DNA of 64,000 bases from the NCBI RefSeq assembly GCF_001640365.1, contig NZ_LWMI01000011.1, positions 1 to 64,000 on the forward strand, read 5' to 3'. A model generated the notes under the pieces. It was not told the DNA's origin and did no database searches. It saw only the letters and a list, made by a program, of their open reading frames with translations. Both the position numbers and the translations under genes were made by a program. This DNA comes from Candidatus Arsenophonus triatominarum. GTDB lineage: Bacteria; Pseudomonadota; Gammaproteobacteria; Enterobacterales; Enterobacteriaceae. Shown here one piece after another: positions 21,463-33,225 of this stretch. The first letter of the stretch is position 1, and every line of letters starts with the position of its first letter.

Positions 21463-21529
21463 TTATATTATAACGCCATTTGATCTTTTTTATTACGCTA
21501 TCATTTATTACGAATGATTATGTAACCGA

Positions 21530-21988
21530 ATAATATTGTATTCGTCTAACCATTTGTCTAAATCAGCCCCACGAGTTTCGCACCAATAAAAAACGCTCTA
21601 TTTTTAAGTTTAATTCAGCATAATATATAAATAGACAAAATCTTATAAATTAAAAGCAACTTATTATAATTTAAACAAATTTATACGTTTTAGTAACTTG
21701 CAAATTAACCATTGCTTTTAAGCCATTTCTGGAATTTTATATGCCTGTGCGAAAATCGTGTCAGCTTGTAATTCGGCTAAATTACCGAAGATTTTCTTAC
21801 GAAAAGCCACCTGATAGAACGCTTGTAATACAGTTTTATGAAAGCGTTCACAAATCCCATTGGTTTGAGGTGAACGAGCTTTAGTTTTTGTATGATCAAT
21901 ATCGTTGATAGCGAGATAAAGTTGATGATCGTGATGCTCAACTTTACCACAATACTCACTGCCTCTGTCCGTCAGTATACGTAAAATA
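21530..21988 (-). mobile_element. IS481-family fragment split by MITE copy 4
   Basis: Matches the 11470-11740 part of the IS481 element (the region encoding ILTDRGSEYCGKVEHHDHQL and SPQTNGICERFHKTVLQAFY). It is interrupted by a MITE at 21570-21760 and cut by an IS982 right-end scrap at 21989. The integrase segment here reads without the in-frame stop seen at 11632, so this fragment came from a less decayed copy. Confidence 0.8.
21570..21760 (+). mobile_element. MITE copy 4, duplication TCAGC
   Basis: 191 bp, inserted in an IS481 fragment. TCAGC is present on both sides, with two extra C between the left arm and the element. Its right end reads GAAAATCGTG, a one-base change. Confidence 0.88.
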
Positions 21989-22030
21989 ACCTGAGTTCGG
22001 GATAAGCATTATCAATTATGCTTGAAGATA
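21989..22030 (-). mobile_element. IS982-family right-end scrap
   Basis: Forty-two bases equal to the inverse of the IS982 right end at 53237-53278. It is squeezed between the IS481 fragment and IS630 copy e. Confidence 0.75.
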
Positions 22031-22032
22031 TA

Positions 22033-22909
22033 GCTAGGCGACTTAATTTTGATTACAGCATATGTATTAAAAACAGGTCATCGATAGTGCATCCTGTTTC
22101 CATCTTTTTACGTTTAGCTTGAGACCATTTATGTTCTATAGGATTTAAATCTGGTGAATACACAGGCAAATATTCTATCTGGTGTCCTGCGTTTATAATT
22201 GCCTGTTCAATATTCTTACCTTTGTGAAAGCTAGCGTTGTCCATAAAAATAACAGAATTTTCAGGAAGTTCTGGGAGCAATATTTTTGTGATCCAAACAT
22301 AAAAAACATCACGATTAATATTGCAATCAAATAATCCGATAGCAAAAAGGGTTGTTCCCAATAAAGCGCCAATAACATTTGTTCTTCCCTTAGCACCCCA
22401 GTTTTTCAGGCCAAAACAACGGTGACCTTTTGGGGAATAGCCGTGAGTTCGTGGAGTGTCATGTGAAAAACCACTTTCATCAATAAAAACAACAGATTTA
22501 TCTTTTTTTTCATACTGTTGTCTTTTTTGCTGATGTGCCAGCCTGTCGCTTTCGTTGGTTTTTGGATGGAATAGAGTTTTTTTTATAGGTTAATCCCAGC
22601 TTTTTAAGGGATTGCCAAATAGTCTTTTTACAAACACCGAATCGCTCTGCCCGTTCCTTTTGGTAAGCATCTGGATACTGTTCCACATCTTTTGCTAAAG
22701 CATTTTTATCGAGCTTCCTCTTACGTGGCGTTGAATTTTTTGGCTCTGGTCGTTTAAGCCAACGTACTAAAGACGCTTTTCCAATACGGAATTGTTTCGC
22801 AGTTTCTCGAATTGTTAAACCTTCGGCTTTCCTTACAGATATTACTTTACGTCGAAAATCAATTGTATAACTCATAACACACCTTGTAATCAAAATTAAG
22901 TCGCCTAGC
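22033..22909 (-). mobile_element. IS630-family element, copy e (877 bp)
   Basis: Terminal repeats with TA at 22031-22032 and 22910-22911. Its left flank is an IS982 scrap and its right flank IS3 orfB. Because those flanks never belonged together, a deletion or recombination happened at this copy. Confidence 0.92.
22053..22875 (-). CDS. IS630-family transposase, split frame (copy e)
   Basis: HTH half from 22875 and DDE half ending at 22053, with A8 at both slippage-prone tracts. The DDE motifs are intact. Confidence 0.8.
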
Positions 22910-23882
<973 letters not shown>

Positions 23883-24183
23883 ATCTACTCTATTTTTTAC
23901 GTTAGGCACCCGTCGATTTTGATTAATTAAATCGTCTATCCCACCATCGTTAACAAGTTCCTGGTAGCGATAAAACGTATCTCGGGATACCCCCATAATC
24001 TTACAGGCTTTTGAGACGTTATTAAGCTCTTCAGCGAGGTTAAGTAACCCGACTTTATGTTTGAGATAGGATTATTTGTTTGATACATAGAATTACCTTT
24101 TATTTAATTATCTAATGATGTTAATTAAAACCGGTAATGCTCTTTTTTAAATCAGAATCGTCAGATTAAGTTAAGACTAATAC
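23883..24183 (-). mobile_element. IS481-family left-end fragment
   Basis: Carries the transposase N-terminal HTH (MGVSRDTFYRYQELVNDGGI) and the left terminus GTCTTAACTTAATCTGAC. The gene start is frameshifted (one base lost near 24065). Its left end abuts slyA, removing the slyA 3' end. Confidence 0.8.
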
Positions 24184-24263
24184 ACCTAATATCTCCTTTC
24201 GGGTTTTTTCAATTACATCATCAACCTGTTTAATAAATGGCATCGATTCTTCTGTTAATTTAA

Positions 24264-25480
<1,217 letters not shown>

Positions 25481-25611
25481 TATAACTGGCTAATGTTATA
25501 TAAGGTTACCCAATGAGTTTGGGTGAGCTTTAATGGTTTCAGACGATGATCAATCAATACCCGCCAGACTCGAACTAAACGCGCAAGATCAGCTCCTATT
25601 CTTGATTCCAA

Positions 25612-26482
25612 TTGTTCCTTCTTAAAAATAGAATACCATCTACATCTATAATTATTAAATTGCCAATTGATATCCCAGAAACATATATCTATTTCTATTC
25701 ACTAAGATATTAATATAGAAATGGGTAAAGATATTTAACATAATAATATATAAACTTATATTTCATTATTAGTATATTAAGTTGACTTAATTAGTGTTCT
25801 AATCATTACCCACTTATTTACTATATAAAACAAAAGGCTATTAGTTAAATATCCTTATAAGAATAGCTTTCATCTAAATTCTATTCTATATGTTTTTATA
25901 TTAATATTATTTTTAATTTGCAAAAAATAGACAATAAAAAATAAAAATCATTATAAAACAAGTTATTATAAATATTTTTAAAAGCATTTATTCAGCTATA
26001 CTTAGATACTAAGTCTATATTGATTTTTAATAAATTACCTGAAAGTTGAAAAAAACTAATAAAACCATATTATATCTTAAATAAATAATACCAAATAAAA
26101 TAAGCTAATAAGTCAGCAAATAATTTGAAAATAAAAATTATAGCCAGGTAATAAATTAATACATTGACCACTAGCGATAATAAAAAAACAATTGTTATGC
26201 ATTAGTAATGCATAACCTGTAAATGAAAAATATCCGTTCAGTTTACAATATTATGATAACAAATAGCTTATAACAACATCAGCGATTAGTTATAATTGAA
26301 TAGCTACTATAAAGCTAACTGAACGATATTTTTAAACCGTCAACAGTTGACACTAAAGTAACGCAATCAATTATATTGTAAATTTTAATTAATAAACCAA
26401 CTATATAAATTGAAATAATAGTAAGGTTCACGTTATATTAATATCAGTAATGAATGGTTTTTAAACTTAAAAAGAGGCTTAT
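25612..26482. other. Long AT-rich gene desert between slyA and gloA
   Basis: About 870 bases with very low GC and stops in every frame. In E. coli several genes (the ydhIJK, nemRA group) lie between slyA and gloA; none can be recognised here. I see no IS end. It probably represents eroded DNA plus the gloA promoter. The start of gloA has an AGAGG ribosome site. Confidence 0.5.
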
Positions 26483-26893
26483 ATGCGCTTACTTCATACC
26501 ATGTTACGGGTTGGCGATCTCCAACGCTCAATTCATTTTTATACTGAAATATTAGGTATGCGTCTATTACACACAAGTGAAAATCCTACGTACAAATACA
26601 CCCTTGCCTTCGTCAGCTTTGACGATGAAAGTAAAAGTGCCATAATCGAATTAACCTATAATTGTGGTGTTGAGCATTATCAGATGGGTACCGCCTTTGG
26701 TCACATTGCATTAGGCGTTGATAATGTTGCAGATACCTGTAGTAGCATAAGGCGAACAGGCGGCAAGGTGGTGACGCGCGAAGCAGGACCAGTAAAAGGT
26801 GGCTCAACGATTATTGCATTTGTGGAAGATCCTGATGGCTATCAAATTGAATTGATTGAAAATAAAAATGCCAATAATGCCCTAGGTAACTGA
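26483..26893 (+). CDS. gloA: Lactoylglutathione lyase (glyoxalase I)
   Basis: Isomerises the methylglyoxal-glutathione adduct to S-lactoylglutathione. It has 136 residues (E. coli 135). The glyoxalase fold is evident from the start [20 protein letters not shown] (metal His at residue 5), IIELTYN (Glu near 56), [10 protein letters not shown] (His near 74) and YQIELIE (Glu near 122), giving the complete two-His, two-Glu metal site. Detoxifies methylglyoxal in the cytoplasm. Intact and followed by rnt, the order found in E. coli. Confidence 0.96.
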   Translation: MRLLHTMLRVGDLQRSIHFYTEILGMRLLHTSENPTYKYTLAFVSFDDESKSAIIELTYNCGVEHYQMGTAFGHIALGVDNVADTCSSIRRTGGKVVTREAGPVKGGSTIIAFVEDPDGYQIELIENKNANNALGN

Positions 26894-27011
26894 CGCTTTT
26901 CGTCATTGATCGAGCATCTATCCATACATTTTCTATACTTAAGCCAATTTTATGCACTTTAGCCAAAATTTGGCATAATGTCTTTATTCTCAAGTATAAA
27001 GTCTTAAGCAA

Positions 27012-27653
27012 ATGTCTAATAAAAAAAATGGTGTTAACACGCTGGCAAAGCGCTTTCGAGGTTATTATCCTGTCGTTATCGATGTAGAAACTGGTGGGTT
27101 TAATGCACAACAAGATGCGCTATTAGAAGTTGCGGTTATGACGCTAAAAATGGATCAAGGGGGTTGGTTAGAGATTGATGAAAAACTCCATTTCCATGTT
27201 GAACCTTTTGCAGGAGCAAATATAGAAGCAACTGCACTCGCTTTCACTGGCATCGACCCAACTAATCCTTTACGTAACGCTGTCGATGAGTATACCGCTT
27301 TACATGCAATTTTTAAGATGGTTAGAAAAGGCATTAAAAATAATGATTGCAATCGGGCAATTATTGTTGCCCACAATGCCAATTTTGATCATAGTTTTAT
27401 CATGGCTGCCGCTCAACGAGCAAATCTAAAACGTAATCCGTTCCACCCTTTTGCGACTTTCGATACCGCAACTCTCAGCGGGCTGGTTTTTGGTCAAACA
27501 ATTTTAGCTAAAGCTTGTTATACCGCAGGGATCCCCTTTGACGGCAAACAGGCGCATGGTGCTCTTTACGACACCGATAGAACGGCATTACTGTTTTGTG
27601 AAATCGTCAATAAATGGAAAAAATTAGGTGGCTGGCCACTAATAACCGATTAA
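27012..27653 (+). CDS. rnt: Ribonuclease T
   Basis: A 3'-to-5' exoribonuclease that trims tRNA and other stable RNA 3' ends. The length is 213 residues (E. coli 215). DEDD-family motifs: Exo [10 protein letters not shown] (residues about 23-31), Exo [13 protein letters not shown] and Exo [17 protein letters not shown] with the catalytic His and Asp. Starts at the ATG at 27012 with the expected N-terminal leader ([15 protein letters not shown]). Intact and transcribed towards grxD, with a hairpin between them. Confidence 0.96.
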   Translation: MSNKKNGVNTLAKRFRGYYPVVIDVETGGFNAQQDALLEVAVMTLKMDQGGWLEIDEKLHFHVEPFAGANIEATALAFTGIDPTNPLRNAVDEYTALHAIFKMVRKGIKNNDCNRAIIVAHNANFDHSFIMAAAQRANLKRNPFHPFATFDTATLSGLVFGQTILAKACYTAGIPFDGKQAHGALYDTDRTALLFCEIVNKWKKLGGWPLITD

Positions 27654-27660
27654 TAATCAA

Positions 27661-27690
27661 AGGCAGTGGTAACGCATAATTTTACTGCCT
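27661..27690. terminator. Hairpin between convergent rnt and grxD
   Basis: AGGCAGT pairs with ACTGCCT over a loop of about 16 bases. On the minus strand it is followed by TTTGATT, on the plus strand by TCTAATT, so it may terminate both genes weakly. Confidence 0.55.
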
Positions 27691-27725
27691 TCTAATTAAC
27701 TATTTATTTTATAAGGGTTATTTAG

Positions 27726-28073
27726 CTACTCAGCGCCAGGCTGTTCTGAAGTGCGATATTTATCGGCAGTCGCGGTGACCAATTTCTGTAATTCACCCTG
27801 CTGATACATTTCAATAATGATATCGCAACCGCCAATTAGCTCACCATCAACCCATAGCTGAGGAAATGTTGGCCAGTTTGCATACTTAGGTAACTCACTA
27901 CGAATATCAGAGTTTTGCAAAATATCTACATAAGCAAAGCGTTCACCACAAGCAGAAAGGGCTTGAACCGCCTGGGCAGAGAAACCACAGCTTGGAAATT
28001 TAGGTGAGCCTTTCATGTATAAAAGGATTGGATTTTCTTTTACCTGGCGTTCAATTTTTTCTATTGTCGTCAT
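27726..28073 (-). CDS. grxD: Monothiol glutaredoxin GrxD (Grx4)
   Basis: A CGFS-type glutaredoxin of 115 residues, the same length as E. coli Grx4. The active site is PSCGFSAQ with Cys at residue 30. WPTFPQLWVDGELIGGCDII carries the cis-Pro and the glutathione-binding GG. Proteins of this class bind [2Fe-2S] clusters with glutathione and with BolA, and pass on or sense clusters; the intact suf operon nearby would be its functional partner. The AAGGA ribosome site lies just upstream on the minus strand. Intact. Confidence 0.96.
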   Translation of the reverse strand: MTTIEKIERQVKENPILLYMKGSPKFPSCGFSAQAVQALSACGERFAYVDILQNSDIRSELPKYANWPTFPQLWVDGELIGGCDIIIEMYQQGELQKLVTATADKYRTSEQPGAE

Positions 28074-28317
28074 TGTTACTTCCTTAAAAACTAAATCTAT
28101 TATTTTGCACTACGCGAACATAACATTGATATAGAATACCATTTTCTATCAATACTTGATAACCCTTTGCTGCTATCTTTATTATGTTCCAATCGTATTT
28201 AATAAAAACTGATTAATATAATTATCAAGTTATCTATATAAAAAATGATAATTTCAATATGTTTATATTTTTTATTTATCAACTGGTTGTGCGATACGAA
28301 TAAAAAAGGAGTCTGCA
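28074..28317. promoter_or_regulatory. Divergent grxD / sodB intergenic region
   Basis: AT-rich, 244 bases, expected to hold both promoters. A strong AAAAAGGAG ribosome site precedes sodB. A TGATAATTTCAATATG stretch near 28246 loosely resembles half a Fur site, but it is not convincing. Confidence 0.4.
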
Positions 28318-28899
28318 ATGTCTTTCCAATTACCGCCATTACCTTATGCTAAAAATGCTTTAGAGCCCCATATTTCTCAAAAAACGTTAGAATACCATTA
28401 TGGCAAACACCATAGCACTTATGTCAATAATCTAAATAATTTAATTAAAGGGACTAACTTTGAGGGTAAATCATTAGAAGAAATTATAAGAACCGCACAT
28501 GGAGGCATTTTTAATAATGCTGCCCAAGTTTGGAACCATACCTTTTATTGGCACTGCTTAGCGCCTAATGCCGGTGGCAAACCAACAGGTCAAATAGCTG
28601 AGGTCATTAATCAACATTTTGCTGATTTTGAAAAATTTAAGCAGCAGTTTACCGATGCGGCGATTAAAAATTTTGGTTCAGGCTGGACATGGTTAGTCAA
28701 ACAGGCAAATGGAAAGCTCTCTATCGTCAATACTTCTAATGCCGCAACACCAGTCAGCGGTGATGATAAACCATTACTGACTGTTGATATATGGGAGCAT
28801 GCTTACTACATTGATTATCGTAATGCACGGGCAGAATATTTGACAAACTTTTGGTCGCTGGTTAACTGGCAATTTGTCGAACAAAATTTGTTGCCATAA
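28318..28899 (+). CDS. sodB: Superoxide dismutase [Fe]
   Basis: Converts superoxide to oxygen and peroxide in the cytoplasm. It has 193 residues, as in E. coli SodB. All four metal ligands are visible: His27 (YHYGKHH region), His74 (NHTFYWHCL), Asp157 and His161 (DIWEHAYY). The Fe-type signature AAQVWNHTFYWHC and Gln/Gly context (NFGSGWTWLV) favour iron over manganese. Intact. A hairpin follows 38 bases after the stop. Confidence 0.97.
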   Translation: MSFQLPPLPYAKNALEPHISQKTLEYHYGKHHSTYVNNLNNLIKGTNFEGKSLEEIIRTAHGGIFNNAAQVWNHTFYWHCLAPNAGGKPTGQIAEVINQHFADFEKFKQQFTDAAIKNFGSGWTWLVKQANGKLSIVNTSNAATPVSGDDKPLLTVDIWEHAYYIDYRNARAEYLTNFWSLVNWQFVEQNLLP

Positions 28900-28936
28900 T
28901 TTATTGGATATGATTTGAAAAAGCGTTAAAAGTTAA

Positions 28937-28975
28937 ACAGCCATAACAGGCTCCTGGCTATGGCTGTTATTAAAT
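28937..28975 (+). terminator. sodB terminator
   Basis: Stem ACAGCCATA / TATGGCTGT with a 13-base loop, followed by TATTAAATATTGT. Confidence 0.7.
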
Positions 28976-29099
28976 ATTGTCACGAACAGCAATTACATAA
29001 TTAATATTAAATACCATCATAAATTACATTATTTATAATACTAGGTTAGTAAATAAACGAATTTTATCATTGACCTAGCCGCTACATAACTGTGAGTTT

Positions 29100-29510
29100 T
29101 TCTCTTAATTATTCGTCTATTGCTCAGTTAATTGATGGATCATCATCTTCAATTGGTGCTCTAACTAAAGAAATGCTTTCATTTGGCATTTCAGCTTCAT
29201 CATTAACAGTAAGCGCTGAGTTTTCCCTTAAAATTGCCCGATATTCTGCTGCTCTTATTGCCTACGAGTTTCGCACCAATAAAAAAATGCTCTATTTTTA
29301 AGTTTAATTCAGCATAATATATAAATAGACAAAATCTTATAAATTAAAAGCAACTTATTGTAATTTAAACAAATTTATACGTTTTAGTAACTTGCAAATT
29401 AACCATTGCTTTTAAGCCATTTCTGGAATTTTATATGCCTATGCGAAACTCGTGTATTAATTTCTCGTTGATAGCATGAATAGTAATAACTACAATATCA
29501 TAATGAGTTA
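29100..29510 (-). pseudogene. Unidentified gene remnant split by MITE copy 6
   Basis: On the minus strand the sequence flanking the MITE reads in one frame once the element and its duplication are removed: YDIVVITIHAINEKL joined to RAAEYRAILRENSALTVNDE and then NESISLVRAPIEDDDPSIN-stop. The acidic, residue-balanced composition looks like real coding sequence, whereas the plus strand gives only a serine-rich frame. A stop lies shortly upstream, so only about 60 residues survive. I do not recognise the family. Confidence 0.4.
29263..29454 (+). mobile_element. MITE copy 6
   Basis: 192 bp, left end TACGAG variant. TATTG at the left (with two extra C) and TATTA at the right probably represent a mutated 5-bp duplication. 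Confidence 0.88.
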
Positions 29511-29723
29511 TATATCATTCAAATGATTCAACTGACAATTTAGTGGCCAGTTGCAATAATAAGGCATGATATTTATACTTGTGCCACTTGCTTTATCGTT
29601 ATTAAATACCAGTGGATTTTTAGCTATTCGTTACGGCGTATAACCTATATCAAAACAAAAAACTGATATAAACACCGCAATTAATTAATAAAATACTGCT
29701 ATAAAACCTGTAGATTAATTGTC
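29455..29723. other. AT-rich region upstream of pykF
   Basis: Beyond the gene remnant ending near 29510, about 210 bases hold no gene that I can recognise. This region should contain the pykF promoter. The ribosome site before pykF is weak (no clear AGGA). Confidence 0.4.
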
Positions 29724-31136
29724 ATGAAAAAAACCAAAATTGTTTGTACTATCGGCCCTAAAACTGAATCTGAAGAAAAACTCTCACAATTACTTAATGC
29801 TGGCATGAATGTCATGCGGCTAAATTTCTCACATGGTGATCATGAAGAACATGGTCAACGCATTAAAAATCTACGTGCTGTCTGTAGCCCAAAAAACCAA
29901 CAGGCTGCGATATTATTAGATACAAAAGGGCCAGAGATCCGCACAATGCGGCTTAAAGATGGGAACGATGTATCGCTAATCGCTGGACAAAATTTTACCT
30001 TTACCGCCGACACCTCAGTGATTGGTAATCAAGACCGGGTTGCTGTGACCTACACCGGTTTACCTGGTGACCTTAAACCAGGTAATACTATTCTGGTTGA
30101 TGATGGCTTAATTGGCATGGAAGTTTTATCCGTTACCACTAATGATGTCATCTGTCGGGTACTTAATAATGGCGATTTAGGTGAAAATAAAGGCGTTAAT
30201 TTACCTGGCGTTTCAATTGGCTTACCTGCACTGGCGGAAAAAGATAAACAAGATCTGATTTTTGGTTGCCAGCAAGGCGTTGATTTTGTTGCTGCTTCCT
30301 TTATCCGTAAACGCGCTGATGTAGAAGAAATCCGCGCCCATCTAGCGCAGCATGGTGGTAAAAATATCCAAATAATCTCTAAAATTGAGAACCAAGAAGG
30401 ATTAAATAACTTCGATGAAATTTTAGAAGCCTCTGATGGGATAATGGTGGCACGTGGTGATCTTGGCGTCGAGATCCCGGTTGAAGAAGTTATCTTTGCG
30501 CAGAAAATGATGATCGAAAAATGCGTTGATGCCCGTAAAATTGTCATTACGGCCACCCAAATGTTAGATTCGATGATCAAAAATCCCCGCCCTACTCGTG
30601 CTGAAGCCGGTGATGTTGCTAATGCTATTTTAGACGGTACAGATGCCGTTATGCTATCTGGTGAAAGCGCGAAAGGAAAATATCCTATCGAAGCGGTAAA
30701 AATTATGGCGACTATTTGCGATCGTACCGATCGTGTTATGCCAAGCCGCATTGATAATAGTAAAATAAACCAAAAATTACGCATTACTGAAGCAGTTTGT
30801 CGTGGTGCGGTTGAAATGGCGGAAAAGTTAAACTCTCAATTGATTATCGTGGCAACCTATGGCGGTAAATCAGCAAAATCAGTACGCAAATATTTTCCAA
30901 CAGCACCGATCCTTGCTTTAACAACTAATGAAGAAACTGCCCGTCAATTATTATTAGTTAAAGGCGTTATTCCACAACTAGTCAAAGAAATTGCCTCTAC
31001 AGACGATTTTTATCGTATTGGTAAACAAGTTGCTTTAGCCAATAATATGGCCGAAAAAGGTGAAGTTGTTGTTATGGTTTCAGGTGCATTAGTGCCAAGT
31101 GGTACAACAAATACCTCATCTGTCCATATCTTATAA
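29724..31136 (+). CDS. pykF: Pyruvate kinase I
   Basis: Makes pyruvate and ATP from PEP, the last step of glycolysis. The length is 470 residues, as in E. coli PykF. Motifs: [16 protein letters not shown] at the N-terminus, [11 protein letters not shown] (catalytic loop), [44 protein letters not shown] (Mg/K site), the HPTRAE-like [20 protein letters not shown] and [13 protein letters not shown]. The C-terminal allosteric domain ends [11 protein letters not shown], diagnostic of PykF rather than PykA. Intact. lpp follows it at a distance, as in E. coli, but an IS remnant and two MITEs now lie between them. Confidence 0.97.
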   Translation: MKKTKIVCTIGPKTESEEKLSQLLNAGMNVMRLNFSHGDHEEHGQRIKNLRAVCSPKNQQAAILLDTKGPEIRTMRLKDGNDVSLIAGQNFTFTADTSVIGNQDRVAVTYTGLPGDLKPGNTILVDDGLIGMEVLSVTTNDVICRVLNNGDLGENKGVNLPGVSIGLPALAEKDKQDLIFGCQQGVDFVAASFIRKRADVEEIRAHLAQHGGKNIQIISKIENQEGLNNFDEILEASDGIMVARGDLGVEIPVEEVIFAQKMMIEKCVDARKIVITATQMLDSMIKNPRPTRAEAGDVANAILDGTDAVMLSGESAKGKYPIEAVKIMATICDRTDRVMPSRIDNSKINQKLRITEAVCRGAVEMAEKLNSQLIIVATYGGKSAKSVRKYFPTAPILALTTNEETARQLLLVKGVIPQLVKEIASTDDFYRIGKQVALANNMAEKGEVVVMVSGALVPSGTTNTSSVHIL

Positions 31137-31151
31137 TTCTATTAGCCAAAT

Positions 31152-31196
31152 AAATTCCTCCAAATAAAATAGTGGGGAATTTATTTTTTCTTTTTT
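31152..31196 (+). terminator. pykF terminator
   Basis: AAATTCC and GGAATTT pair across a loop of about 17 bases and are followed by a long T-rich tract (ATTTTTTCTTTTTTT). Confidence 0.75.
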
Positions 31197-31488
31197 TAAT
31201 AAAGAAAAATTAGAGCGCTAATATCTAATATTGGTAATTTATAATCAAAAAACCTATTAATCATTTTTGCCATTGAGCATTTATTTAAGACGCATTCTAT
31301 TAGCCAAAAAATAATATTTCCAGCCCAAAAGATCATAATCGACATGTTATTTAAAAAATAACTGTTATCGCGTTAATTTTATTTTATATCTGCAGTAAAA
31401 AATAATTGACAAAATAACGCCATGAGATAATTAAAAATTGCCGTCTACTCAACCAAAATGAACAAAAAACAAACAAATTTATTGTCTT
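31197..31488. other. AT-rich spacer after pykF
   Basis: About 290 bases with no coding frame and no recognised repeat. It ends at MITE copy 7. Confidence 0.5.
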
Positions 31489-31681
31489 CACGAGTTTCGC
31501 AACAATAAAAAAACGCTCTATTTTTAAGTTTAATTCAGCATAATATATTAAATAGACAAAATCTTATAAATTAAAAGCAATTTATTGTAATTTAAACAAA
31601 TTTATACGTTTTAGTAACTTGCAAATTAACCATTGCTTTTAAGCCATTTCTGGAATTTTATGTGCCTGTGCGAAACTCGTG
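31489..31681 (+). mobile_element. MITE copy 7
   Basis: 193 bp. The right flank is the interior of an IS4/IS701-type transposase gene and the left flank is chromosomal, with no duplication. The 3' end of that IS was therefore lost at the MITE boundary. Confidence 0.88.
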
Positions 31682-32564
31682 TATGTAATCAATACAGCCG
31701 TTTTTGGCTGTAAATTTGAAAACAGTCACCCAACCGTAGCCTCGTAAGTGTATTGGAGTTTCTTCTTCTGAGATGTCTAACTTGTTCAGTTGTTTGTTAT
31801 GGTTAACAATCCTGTTTTTTCTCAGCGTGGTTACCCAGACCCAACCATGAGAGCGAATTGATTTCAGATTGTCCAGGCTAGAATACCAGGCATCCATCAC
31901 TACCGCTTCTGGTATGATCCCTCTTTTTTTAGCAAGAGCGAGCATTTCGGAAAAGTGCGTGTTTTTTGTTTTTCCATCAGAATCTTTATCATAAATACGA
32001 TAATCAATAGGAATTGATTCAACAGTTGTTAGATTATGCCAACGTAAATTAACTAAACCTATGCCAGCAATAACATCATGTTCATTACCTGAATATTGAT
32101 AATGGACCATCTCTATCACGAGTTTCGCACAGGCATATAAAATTCCAGAAATGGCTTAAAAGCAATGGTTAATTTGCAAGTTACTAAAACGTATAAATTT
32201 GTTTAAATTACAATAAATTGCTTTTAATTTATAAGATTTTGTCTATTTAATATATTATGCTGAATTAAACTTAAAAATAGAGCGTTTTTTTATTGTTGCG
32301 AAACTCGTGTCTATTTTCTATTACGTGTTTTGGCAATCAATGTATCATCGGCAATTAGTACCCAAGGGCTTTTTTGTCTATAGAAGGTTGAACTAATCGC
32401 CATAAGTCTTTAGGTCGAAAACATCTACTTTTTAGCCATCGGCTAACAGTGTCATGAGATAAAAGCGATGGGCTTACTTCTGATAACGCCAAACCAGAGT
32501 ATCTTACACTGCTTACTTGTAAGAATGTTTTGTAGATATCTTTAATGCATGGATAAACTGACAA
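31682..32564 (-). pseudogene. IS4/IS701-type transposase, N-terminal and middle parts
   Basis: N-terminal part from about 32564 ([40 protein letters not shown]) to about 32340 (PLVLIADDTLIAKTR, the first catalytic Asp in LIADDT). After the MITE comes IEMVHYQYSGNEHDVIAGIG, then AVVMDAWYSSLDNLKSIR (second Asp in VMDAWYSS) and HGWVWVTTLRKNR, ending at KNGCIDYIH where MITE copy 7 begins. The catalytic Glu region is missing here but survives at 14620-14819. Similar D-D-E spacing with YREVKQ suggests IS4/IS701-group elements; the family assignment is tentative. Confidence 0.75.
32117..32309 (-). mobile_element. MITE copy 8, duplication TCTAT, inside its presumed parent
   Basis: 193 bp with TCTAT at both flanks, inserted in the transposase gene of the element that shares its ends. 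Confidence 0.93.
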
Positions 32565-32760
32565 AATATAAACATCCTAATTTTTTCTTGTTTTGAACTT
32601 TATACTTCTTTTTCGGAGCTTGCGAAACTCGTGTTTAAGTAGAAAATATTATAATTAAGTACTAGCATAAGAATAAGTAAGTATTCTGCCTGAATTTGAA
32701 AAAAATCTAATAATTCAAAGTTAGAGACAGAAATTTATTCTCTGTTTTACTAGGAATGTG

Positions 32761-32774
32761 TAATACTTACCTTG
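32761..32774 (+). promoter_or_regulatory. lpp promoter -10 and start region
   Basis: TAATACTTACCTTGCTAC matches the E. coli lpp layout (TAATACT -10 box, transcript starting at the G of GCTAC, here 32774). The following leader GGAGATTAAC...ATCTAGAGGGTA is nearly the same as the E. coli lpp 5' leader. A -35 box is not obvious, which is also true of E. coli lpp. Confidence 0.75.
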
Positions 32775-32811
32775 CTACTTGGAGATTAACATAAATCTAG
32801 AGGGTAATATA

Positions 32812-33048
32812 ATGAAGCGTACTAAAGTTGTACTAGGCTCTATCATTCTGGCTTCTGCTTTGTTAGCAGGCTGTTCAAACAGTAGCCAAATTAACAAACT
32901 GTCCTCAGATGTACAAACGTTAAACGGTAAAGTCGATCAACTATCCAATGACGTTCAGTCATTACGTACTGATGTTCAGACTGCTAAAGATGAAGCTGCT
33001 CGTGCTAATCAACGTTTGGATAATCAAGTTCGTAGATATAAAAAGTAA
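32812..33048 (+). CDS. lpp: Major outer-membrane (Braun) lipoprotein
   Basis: 78 residues, the E. coli length. The signal peptide [20 protein letters not shown] ends at the lipobox Cys21. The mature protein is one long heptad-repeat helix ([20 protein letters not shown] and on) forming the trimeric coiled coil, ending RRYKK with the C-terminal Lys that LD-transpeptidases attach to peptidoglycan. The ATG at 32812 is chosen over an upstream in-frame ATG at 32779 because it follows GAGGG and starts the signal peptide. Next to ldtE, whose product acts on the same cell-wall layer. Confidence 0.97.
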   Translation: MKRTKVVLGSIILASALLAGCSNSSQINKLSSDVQTLNGKVDQLSNDVQSLRTDVQTAKDEAARANQRLDNQVRRYKK

Positions 33049-33084
33049 TCCAATTGCATTTAACGGATCACTCGATATAATAAT

Positions 33085-33112
33085 AAGGCACCCGATGGGT
33101 GCCTTATTATTT
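33085..33112 (+). terminator. lpp terminator
   Basis: Strong hairpin AAGGCACCC-GAT-GGGTGCCTT followed by ATTATTTATT. Confidence 0.92.
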
Positions 33113-33225
33113 ATTACATACAACTAATTTTTAATAATACCATTATCTGATCATTAATTAATTCACTATTTTTTATAAAATAGAGTAAATCTACTCATAA
33201 TACATCGCCATCTAATATTAATTTA

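Larger units (their letters stand above)
31682..32633 (-). mobile_element. IS4/IS701-type element, 5' two-thirds, with MITE copy 8 inside
   Basis: Starts on the minus strand at the left terminus CACGAGTTTCGCAAGCTCCG (32633) and runs to the middle of the transposase gene, where MITE copy 7 replaces the rest. MITE copy 8 sits in the N-terminal third. Together with 14620 and 15120 it allows the full transposase to be pieced together. Confidence 0.85.

Noticed and set aside
28240..28265. A Fur box upstream of sodB
   Set aside because: TGATAATTTC resembles one repeat unit only. In AT-rich DNA such matches are expected by chance.
29092..29301. Plus-strand frame starting GTG before MITE copy 6
   Set aside because: Serine-rich, ends in MITE sequence, and the opposite strand gives a more protein-like composition that continues across the MITE.
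30050..30784. A 244-residue minus-strand frame inside pykF
   Set aside because: It is a shadow of pykF, serine/isoleucine-rich and without a ribosome site. PykF on the plus strand is full length with all motifs.
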